The notes under the pieces were generated by a model. The model saw only the letters and a program-made list of their open reading frames with translations, was not told the origin of the DNA and did not search any database. The position numbers were made by a program, and so were the translations under genes. Positions 58,057 to 64,000 of a stretch of DNA of 64,000 nucleotides are shown here, piece by piece. Each line of letters starts with the position of its first letter. Position 1 is the stretch's first letter. The stretch is from Nitrospira sp. Lineage in GTDB: Bacteria > Nitrospirota > Nitrospiria > Nitrospirales > Nitrospiraceae. Location: NCBI GenBank assembly GCA_029194725.1, contig JARFXQ010000008.1:95516-159515 (forward strand), written 5' to 3'.

Positions 58057-61000
58057 ATGCTCGCCTCCATTCTGGAGTTTTCCCTCCGTCAACGGGTTCT
58101 TGTCGTGGCCCTGACCTGCCTGCTGGGCGCCGGAGGATTCTATGCTTTCCGGACAATCGCGATCGATGCCTTTCCCGATGTGACCACCGTGTTGGTGCAA
58201 GTGGTCACCAAGGTTCCGGGACTGTCACCCGCTGAAATCGAACGATTCGTGACGTTTCCCATGGAGTTGCAATTGACCGGGGCTCCGGGACTCACCGATA
58301 TCCGATCGCTCTCCAAGGTGGGTCTGTCCATGATTACCGTGACCTTTCGAGACGACATCGATATTTATCTGGCTCGCCAAGTCGTCCTCGAACGCATCCT
58401 CGAGGTTCAGGAACTGCTCCCGCCGGGGGCCATCTCACAGCTTGTTCCGAACACGACAGGGTTAGGGGAGGTCTATCAATTTTATCTGGAAGGACCTCGT
58501 GACAATCAGCCCGGGTTCGTGATCTCGGAAGCAGATCTGATGGAACGGCGCACGCTTGAAGACTGGGTGATCAGACCCCTGCTCAAGGGACTGCCGGACG
58601 TTGTGGACGTCAATTCGATGGGTGGATTCGTCAAGCAATATCAGGTGCTCGTCGAACCGGGAATGCTCAGGAAATATGGTCTTGCGCTGCACGAGGTGTT
58701 TGGTGCCGTCGCCAAGAACAACGCCAATGCTGGAGGAAACATTCTTGAGAAGGACGACGAGAAGTATGTGGTCCGCGGAGTGGGACTCATTAAAACGCTG
58801 GCGGATATTGAGAATATCGTCGTCAAGGAAGCACATGGAACACCGGTCTACGTCCGCGACGTGGCGGAAGTGCGGATCGGTCATGCCGTCCGGCATGGCG
58901 CCGTCGTCGTCAACGGTGATCGTGAAGCGGTCGCAGGCATTGTGTTGATGCTCCGAGGCGGGAATGCCAGGGACGTGGTGCAATCCATCAAGGACAAAGT
59001 GGAAGAAATCCACCACAATGACGTCTTGCCCGGAGGCCTGCGCATCGTGCCGTTTTATGACCGCATCGAACTGATCACCGCGGCATTGAACACGGTCTAT
59101 AAGGCCCTGATGGAAGGCATCGTCCTGGTGGTGGCGATCTTATTCTTGTTTCTCGGCAACGTGCGCAGCGCGCTCATCGTGACCGCCACGTTGATCGTGA
59201 CGCCGCTGGTCACCTTCATCATCATGGACCGCGCGGGGCTGACGGCCAATCTCATGTCGCTCGGCGGACTGGTCATCGCGGTCGGGATGATGGTGGACGG
59301 CTCCGTGGTCGTCGTCGAGAACGTGTATCGCCATCTCTCCGAACATAGCGGGACTCCGGGGGACCGAAGCGGCCTCATCATCCGAGCGGTGACCGAAGTG
59401 GGGCAGCCCGTCATTTTCGGGATTCTGATCATCATTCTTGTGTTCTTACCGATTCTCACGCTGCAGGGCATGGAAGGGAAAATGTTCCAACCCTTGGCCT
59501 ATACGATCATGATTGCGCTGGTCGTGTCGTTGGCCTTCTCGCTGACGCTGTCTCCGGTGCTCTGCGCAATGGCGCTGAACAAAGGGAGCGAAGAGGATAC
59601 TTGGCTGTTGCGGTCGATCAAACGCGCGTACCTTCCCATGCTGCATTGGGCCATGGCCCATCGCCGCACGGTCCTGACGAGCGCCTTGGTGCTCCTCGGA
59701 GCCAGCCTGTCCCTGTTCCCGTTCCTGGGGGGAGAGTTCATCCCGATCCTCAACGAAGCGGCCATCGCTCCCCAAATGATCCGGTATCCGAGCATTGCAT
59801 TGGAACAATCCATCGAGATCGAGAAGCAAATGCAGCGGGCCGTGCTTGGGTTGCCGGAAGTTCGGATGGTGGTCTCCAAGATCGGGCGCACTGAGCTTGG
59901 GAACGATCCCCAGGAACCGAACGCCAGTGATCCGGTGATCAGCCTGATCCCGATAGATCAATGGACGACCGCCAAAACGAAGCAGGCACTCGATGACGTC
60001 GTCCGCAAACGTATCGAGAAGGTCCCTGGTGCGAACTTCCTCATCAGCCAGCCGATTCAGCAGCGGGTTGACGAGCTGGTGTCAGGAGTCCGATCTGAAG
60101 CGACCGTCAAAATTCTCGGCGACGACCTGAAAGAGTTGAGAAACCTTGCAGAAAAAATTCAGGCGATCATGAGCAGCATACGAGGTGTCGGCGATATTCG
60201 TGTCGAGCAATTGTTTGGTCAGACCTATCTGACGATCGATATCAACCGCAGCAAGATCGCCCGGCACGGTATTAATGTTGCGCATATTCAGGAAATCATC
60301 ACAACGGCCATCGGCCAAGAAGCGGCCACTCGTGTCTATGAAGGGCAAAAGCGCTTCGACTTGACCTTTCGGTACCCTGAAAAATACCGGGACAGCGTCG
60401 AGACGATCAGCAATATTCTCCTGACGACCGCCACCGGGGCGCTGATTCCGCTCGGCGACCTCGCTACGGTCGAACTACGCGAAGGGCCCTCCCTGATCAG
60501 CCGGGAAGGGCTGAAACGGCGAATCTACGTGGGGTTCAACACGGTCGGACGCGATATCGAGAGTATCGTTGCGGAGGCCCAAGCCAGGATCGACAAGGAG
60601 GTCAAACTTCCTTCCGGCTACCAGATCACCTGGGGCGGCTCGTTCGAGAACATGCAGCGAGCCATGGCGAGGCTGAAGATCATCCTGCCGATCACCATTG
60701 GCCTGATTTTTTTGTTGTTGTTCGCCTCGTTCAATTCGCTGCGCCACGCGACGCTGATCATCTTGAACCTGCCGTTCGCGCTGATCGGAGGGATTGTTGC
60801 TCTCTGGCTCACAGGAGAATATCTCAGCGTGCCGGCGTCCGTCGGGTTCATCAATCTCTTTGGCGTGGCTGTGTTGAACGGGATCGTGCTCGTCTCCTAT
60901 ATGAATAAATTGCGAGAGGACGGTCATAGTTTGGATGACGCCGTCATCTCAGGCGCTCTACTACGGCTACGTCCCGTCTTGATGACGGCGTTGGTTGCAC

Positions 61001-61284
61001 TTTTGGGGTTGGTCCCCCTGGCGTTTGCCAACGGGATCGGGTCCGAGGTGCAGCGGCCATTGGCGGTTGTCGTCATCGGCGGTCTCGTGAGTTCAACGTT
61101 GCTGACCTTGATCATGCTGCCGGTCCTCTATCGGTGGCTGGAAGGCCGCTCGAATCACCCGATGTATCCGCGGGCACTACGGGCCGAATCAGCAGGTGAT
61201 GGACACCAAACAACGGGCGAAGCTTTTCACGGTAAGGGTGAACCATCCTTCTCTCGCCGTCCCGGCGAGATCCCAACGACGTGA
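58057..61284 (+). CDS. RND heavy-metal efflux pump (CusA/CzcA family)
   Basis: 1075 residues, the size of HME-RND pumps. The first helix (LRQRVLVVALTCLLGAGGFYAF) and FPDVTTVLVQVVTKVPGLSPAEIERFVTFP are family hallmarks, and TM4 carries the proton-relay acid in IAVGMMVDGSVVVVENVYRH near residue 410-420. The porter domains and second repeat (about 520-1000) are intact. It exports cations such as Cu, Ag, Co, Zn or Cd; which one is uncertain. It is 4 bp after the adaptor gene and overlaps the cytochrome c start region. Confidence 0.95.
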   Translation: MLASILEFSLRQRVLVVALTCLLGAGGFYAFRTIAIDAFPDVTTVLVQVVTKVPGLSPAEIERFVTFPMELQLTGAPGLTDIRSLSKVGLSMITVTFRDDIDIYLARQVVLERILEVQELLPPGAISQLVPNTTGLGEVYQFYLEGPRDNQPGFVISEADLMERRTLEDWVIRPLLKGLPDVVDVNSMGGFVKQYQVLVEPGMLRKYGLALHEVFGAVAKNNANAGGNILEKDDEKYVVRGVGLIKTLADIENIVVKEAHGTPVYVRDVAEVRIGHAVRHGAVVVNGDREAVAGIVLMLRGGNARDVVQSIKDKVEEIHHNDVLPGGLRIVPFYDRIELITAALNTVYKALMEGIVLVVAILFLFLGNVRSALIVTATLIVTPLVTFIIMDRAGLTANLMSLGGLVIAVGMMVDGSVVVVENVYRHLSEHSGTPGDRSGLIIRAVTEVGQPVIFGILIIILVFLPILTLQGMEGKMFQPLAYTIMIALVVSLAFSLTLSPVLCAMALNKGSEEDTWLLRSIKRAYLPMLHWAMAHRRTVLTSALVLLGASLSLFPFLGGEFIPILNEAAIAPQMIRYPSIALEQSIEIEKQMQRAVLGLPEVRMVVSKIGRTELGNDPQEPNASDPVISLIPIDQWTTAKTKQALDDVVRKRIEKVPGANFLISQPIQQRVDELVSGVRSEATVKILGDDLKELRNLAEKIQAIMSSIRGVGDIRVEQLFGQTYLTIDINRSKIARHGINVAHIQEIITTAIGQEAATRVYEGQKRFDLTFRYPEKYRDSVETISNILLTTATGALIPLGDLATVELREGPSLISREGLKRRIYVGFNTVGRDIESIVAEAQARIDKEVKLPSGYQITWGGSFENMQRAMARLKIILPITIGLIFLLLFASFNSLRHATLIILNLPFALIGGIVALWLTGEYLSVPASVGFINLFGVAVLNGIVLVSYMNKLREDGHSLDDAVISGALLRLRPVLMTALVALLGLVPLAFANGIGSEVQRPLAVVVIGGLVSSTLLTLIMLPVLYRWLEGRSNHPMYPRALRAESAGDGHQTTGEAFHGKGEPSFSRRPGEIPTT

Positions 61285-61316
61285 TGAGGGAATCGCCACG
61301 AAGGGATTGCTTTGAT

Positions 61317-61673
61317 ATGGGCAAGGTCTGCATCAAGATGGTCATAGGGTTGGTGACGATCGTAGCGGGAAGTCAGCTCGCGATCGCTTCGCCAAACGAA
61401 GCCGATTCATCGAGCGCCGACCATGCCAAAGGGAAAAGGATTTTCGCCCAGCATTGCGCAGGATGTCATGGAACAGCAGGAAAAGGGGACGGCTACTTGC
61501 TGTTGGGCCCTGATCCCGCCAATCTTACAAGGCCGGCGACGAGGACCAAGTCGGATGCGGCCCTGCTTCAGACCATTCACGAGGGAAAGCCCAACATGCC
61601 TTCATGGAAGGTTCGCTTGTCGGAACCGGACAGTCGCGCCGTACTGGCCTATATCCGGACGTTGGCAAAGTAG
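61317..61673 (+). CDS. small cytochrome c attached to the efflux operon
   Basis: 118 residues from the ATG at 61317; a GTG at 61281 overlapping the pump stop would add twelve residues. A signal peptide (MGKVCIKMVIGLVTIVAGSQ) precedes one haem motif, CAGCH (Cys47, Cys50, His51), with a later PNMPSWK that supplies the likely methionine ligand. This is a class I mono-haem cytochrome. Its place at the end of a metal-efflux operon suggests a periplasmic electron carrier, perhaps for metal oxidation, but that is inference. Confidence 0.85.
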   Translation: MGKVCIKMVIGLVTIVAGSQLAIASPNEADSSSADHAKGKRIFAQHCAGCHGTAGKGDGYLLLGPDPANLTRPATRTKSDAALLQTIHEGKPNMPSWKVRLSEPDSRAVLAYIRTLAK

Positions 61674-61834
61674 AGAGATCCAGCCGATCCGCCGCCACTC
61701 GAACCACCTCTCAGCCCCTGTCAAAACCAAGCACGCACAGAGCTCATAGACCTTTTTTGCCGGAGAGTGAGCCGGGGAGACGTTGCCCGTACTACTGACC
61801 TCACCACTGCAGCAGTAGAAGTTGGATTGGAATG
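61674..61834. other. spacer after the efflux operon
   Basis: About 160 bp with no open frame that I can support and no T-rich hairpin. With the two features that follow it makes up the 450-bp gap before the toxin-antitoxin pair. Confidence 0.4.
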
Positions 61835-61880
61835 TGGTGCCGAGGGACAGAATCGAACTGTCGACACCAGCCTTTTCAGG
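61835..61880 (-). tRNA. 3' remnant of a tRNA (Phe-like), probable attachment-site scar
   Basis: On the minus strand the sequence reads a perfect T arm (GACAG-TTCGATT-CTGTC), acceptor half CCTCGGC, A and the encoded CCA, preceded by CTGAAAA, which is the anticodon loop of tRNA-Phe (GAA). The 5' half, with D arm and acceptor strand GCCGAGG, is missing, and the anticodon stem does not close. So this is not a working tRNA; integrases often leave such 3' ends as att sites. Confidence 0.7.
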
Positions 61881-61935
61881 ACAAGAAGAAAGTGAGAAAG
61901 ATCAAATAGATAAGATGAAAACGCAGTGCAAAAAG

Positions 61936-61950
61936 TGACATTTCATGTCA
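61936..61950. repeat. short inverted repeat upstream of toxin-antitoxin pair
   Basis: TGACAT and ATGTCA are separated by three bases. It lies 26 bp before the larger palindrome and may be a second operator half or chance. Confidence 0.25.
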
Positions 61951-61975
61951 TGAAAAATCAATGAGTTACAGGAGC

Positions 61976-61995
61976 AGGTGCCACTAGTGGCACCT
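61976..61995. promoter_or_regulatory. perfect 20-bp palindrome upstream of the DUF1778/GNAT pair
   Basis: AGGTGCCACTAGTGGCACCT reads the same on both strands over all 20 bases. It lies about 130 bp before the antitoxin start. Ribbon-helix-helix antitoxins bind palindromes of this kind, but the distance is longer than usual; it could also be a terminator-like hairpin without a T-run. Confidence 0.45.
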
Positions 61996-62072
61996 CCATT
62001 TTGCTTGTTCCCAATCATCATAGGTTTCCTATGTAACACGATGCTCAATGGTGTCAGCGTCGTGACAATGTC

Positions 62073-62101
62073 TTGACAAAGTAGATTCATTGAGATAGCC
62101 T
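62073..62101 (+). promoter_or_regulatory. candidate promoter of the toxin-antitoxin pair
   Basis: TTGACA at 62073 with TAGCCT 17 bases later. The -35 is perfect, the -10 poor. The TGACAATGTCTTGACAA stretch holds two TGACAA direct repeats. Confidence 0.3.
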
Positions 62102-62124
62102 CACTACCACTAGGAGGTACGACG

Positions 62125-62433
62125 ATGCCGGCCCGGTCAGTTCGTAAGGAAAAGCTGGATCTTCGATTGAGTTCTGCAGATAAGCGGACATTGGAAGCTG
62201 CTGCCTCTGTGTCCAATCGTTCCGTGAGTGAGTTTGTCCGGGACAGTGCCTTGTCTCGTGCGGATGAAATGCTGGTTGATCGTCGCACTTTCGTCGTGAG
62301 CCAGGCGAAGTGGGCTGAGTTTCAAGCCGCCCTGGATGCTCCGACTCGCCGCATCCCTCGTATGCAGCGTCTCTTAACCGAGCCGGGATTCTTTGACGCT
62401 GATCCTTCTTCCACACGATCAGAGAAGCGTTGA
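62125..62433 (+). CDS. DUF1778 (TacA-like) antitoxin
   Basis: 102 residues after a strong AGGAGG site. The N-terminal ribbon-helix-helix (EKLDLRLSSADKRTLEAAAS, then NRSVSEFVRDSAL) is the DUF1778 DNA-binding domain, and the C-terminal tail (FVVSQAKWAEFQAALDAP) is the part that neutralises the GNAT toxin. It would bind its own promoter and the acetyltransferase. The stop overlaps the toxin start by 4 bp (TTGA), the usual layout. Confidence 0.92.
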   Translation: MPARSVRKEKLDLRLSSADKRTLEAAASVSNRSVSEFVRDSALSRADEMLVDRRTFVVSQAKWAEFQAALDAPTRRIPRMQRLLTEPGFFDADPSSTRSEKR

Positions 62434-62924
62434 CCAGGACGATCGAAAAACTTCAGCGGCATCACGCCATTGATCCGTTCGATTGTGGTCGGGACGAACT
62501 CAATCGCTTTCTCAAACAGCACGCGCTCCAGAACCAGCAGAGTGGGGGAGCGCATACCTACGTGGGTCTGGTGGATCACACCGTCGTGGGGTACTACGCG
62601 CTTGCTGTTGGATCGGTGGAACAGGAACAGGCTCCGGAGCGAGTGAAGAAGGGCTTGGCCAGACATTCGATTCCCATCATGCTGCTGGCAAGGCTGGCAG
62701 TCGATCAAAATTGGCAAAACCAGGGAATTGGCGCGGCGCTGTTAAAAGACGCGGTGTTTCGTACGCTCCAGGCGGCCAATATTGCAGGAATCCGTGCTCT
62801 CGTGGTCCATGCCAAAGATGAGGCAGCACGAAGCTTTTATGCACATCATGATTTCCTTCCTTCGCCAAGTGATCCGTTGCATCTCTTCCTGCTCCTGAAA
62901 GACGCTCGTAAGATTGTCTCGTGA
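62430..62924 (+). CDS. GNAT-family toxin (TacT-like)
   Basis: 164 residues with TTG start overlapping the antitoxin stop. The opening DPFDCGRDELNRFLKQHAL, followed by YYALAVGSVE, matches TacT-type toxins, and the acetyl-CoA-binding motif A is seen as LLARLAVDQNWQNQGIGAALL with later FYAHHDFLPSP. Such toxins acetylate the amino group of charged tRNAs and stop translation. The pair is complete and apparently intact. Confidence 0.9.
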   Translation: MTRTIEKLQRHHAIDPFDCGRDELNRFLKQHALQNQQSGGAHTYVGLVDHTVVGYYALAVGSVEQEQAPERVKKGLARHSIPIMLLARLAVDQNWQNQGIGAALLKDAVFRTLQAANIAGIRALVVHAKDEAARSFYAHHDFLPSPSDPLHLFLLLKDARKIVS

Positions 62925-63229
62925 GCCTCCTCATCACCCGACAGCCACAATCGGAAGAGCGAAAGTTGGAGAAGGAAGTCCCCCCCGTAGACCGGAGGCT
63001 TCCCCTAGATTACGCTCAGCGCTTCAGTGTGCGAACGGTTATCCACTCCTTCGCCTCAAAGGTCGTTGTGGAGAATGAGCCCTTCTTGCTGACGTTATGT
63101 CAGATCGCCGAGCAGAATCTCAACGCGCTTCATAGGCATGAATACGAATGCATGCACTTACAAATAAATGCAAACGCTATTATCCATAGATGGACCACTT
63201 GGCGGCCGGTTCCATTCAGGGTTCCTTGA
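62921..63229 (+). CDS. doubtful ORF following the GNAT toxin
   Basis: A 102-codon frame starts at GTG that overlaps the toxin stop by 4 bp. The product looks unfamiliar and has no recognised motif, and its codon pattern does not resemble the neighbours. I list it only because of the overlap; it may be chance. Confidence 0.18.
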   Translation: MSLLITRQPQSEERKLEKEVPPVDRRLPLDYAQRFSVRTVIHSFASKVVVENEPFLLTLCQIAEQNLNALHRHEYECMHLQINANAIIHRWTTWRPVPFRVP

Positions 63230-64000
63230 TTCCATGCTATTCAATGACCTACTGCTGATCCCACACTGGCCTTTTTCTCATTGAGTTCCAAAGGCACAGG
63301 ATGTCCTGTGAACAGGTCTGCTCTGCAATTTTGACCATTGAAGCTTTAGGAATTGCACTGCAGGCCTCTCTAAGCGGAGACTTCGCCAGTCAGGTCTCTG
63401 AGGCACCGCGTCAGGAGACGCCGTGCCAGGTGGAGTCCGGCACCGTCGTGTCGCACACCGCGACTCGACCGTGCGGAGAGAACATCCGAGCCCATCAAGG
63501 GTGTGGCACGCCCGTGGCAACCGCGCCACCGCGAACGGTGTCACGTTTGCAGCCGCGCGTGGCCACAGATTCAGAAGATGTGTTGCGCCCCGGTGTCGGT
63601 GAGGGGCGCAACAATATGTTGGGAAGAGGTCGGTGTACGAGGCCGGTGTCTGAGTCCGTTCATGATCGCGACGGCTCTTCAGGGAGGATAGAGGACCAGA
63701 ACAGAACTGATTGGGAGCAGATACGTGTTTCACCACTTCACAGTACCATTCGGGGCCGGATGGCTTCTGTGTAGATGATGGCGAGATCCCCCTTCGTTAC
63801 GCCGCATGGGGCGAGGACGTACCGTCCTGCACTGAGCCGGACCAGATCGGCTGGGGCAAGGGGCCGGCAGCCGCGACATTTCCTCCTCTCTCGACGCTGT
63901 ACGACGGCATCATCGAAGCGGCCTGTGTCCTCGTGATCTCGCCCGTCATCTACCCGTGGGCTCCCGCACTTGAACGCCTGACTCACATGTGTGTTATATC
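63230..64000. other. right-edge region with no supported gene
   Basis: About 770 bp. Several open frames of 60-157 codons exist on both strands, none with a good ribosome-binding site or recognised protein. One frame stays open from 63711 (TTG) to the window edge, encoding SGPDGFCVDDGEIPLRYAAW and ATFPPLSTLYDGIIEAACVL; it may be the start of a gene cut by the edge. A perfect 11-bp inverted repeat (TGTTGCGCCCC, loop of 11, GGGGCGCAACA) lies at 63581-63613. Confidence 0.3.

Noticed and set aside
63301..63774. 157-codon plus-strand frame at the right end
   Set aside because: No ribosome-binding site, no recognisable domain, and an opposite-strand frame of similar length overlaps it.

Overview
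The window is a bacterial chromosome segment of roughly 55-60% G+C by eye, most likely from a Nitrospira-type organism (phylum Nitrospirota). That assignment is an inference from gene content and style: many c-type cytochromes and haem lipoproteins, split glyQ/glyS, pyruvate phosphate dikinase, CusCBA-type efflux with an extra cytochrome c, and many GTG starts with 4-bp ATGA/GTGA overlaps. No rRNA or intact tRNA is present, so it is not proven.

Layout. (1) 8-6683, minus strand: a four-gene run encoding a di-haem cytochrome c, a lipoprotein, a second di-haem lipoprotein and a membrane protein of unknown role. (2) 7116-18636, plus strand: housekeeping block with glyQ-glyS, a small membrane protein, ppdK, ribD, a secreted esterase, a small secreted protein, an MFS transporter and riboflavin synthase. 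Many junctions overlap by 4 bp, so ribD and ribE are separated by genes of no obvious flavin role. (3) 18637-26286: a patchy accessory stretch. It has a G+C-rich secreted beta-propeller, truncated transposases (IS1380-like, IS4-like), a REP-associated tyrosine transposase (RAYT) bounded by GGGGTCAGG motifs, a DUF4160 gene with an in-frame amber codon next to its HTH partner, and scraps of an antitoxin and an OsmC protein. (4) 26287-30793, minus strand: zwf, gnd, a nucleotidyltransferase-domain protein and a threonine aldolase; a 12-TM carrier diverges from it. (5) 32261-34180: small secreted proteins, then a small-protein/nucleotidyltransferase pair. (6) 34400-41925: a type I restriction-modification operon, hsdM-hsdS-fic-hsdR, with a Fic protein translationally coupled to hsdR and a palindromic repeat inserted in frame inside hsdM. 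(7) 42145-53591: a three-gene unit ending in a 3,328-residue lipase-RTX protein. (8) 53632-55515: an XRE regulator, a coiled-coil protein and a TrmH-family methyltransferase. (9) 55600-61673: a CusC/CusB/CusA-like metal efflux operon with a terminal cytochrome c. (10) 61835-64000: a tRNA 3' remnant, a DUF1778/GNAT toxin-antitoxin pair, and about 1 kb with little recognisable coding.

The strongest candidates for something undescribed are the haem-lipoprotein operon at the left edge, the secreted protein coupled to the giant RTX lipase, and the Fic-containing type I RM operon. Nothing here amounts to a proven new system; all family calls rest on reading motifs by eye.
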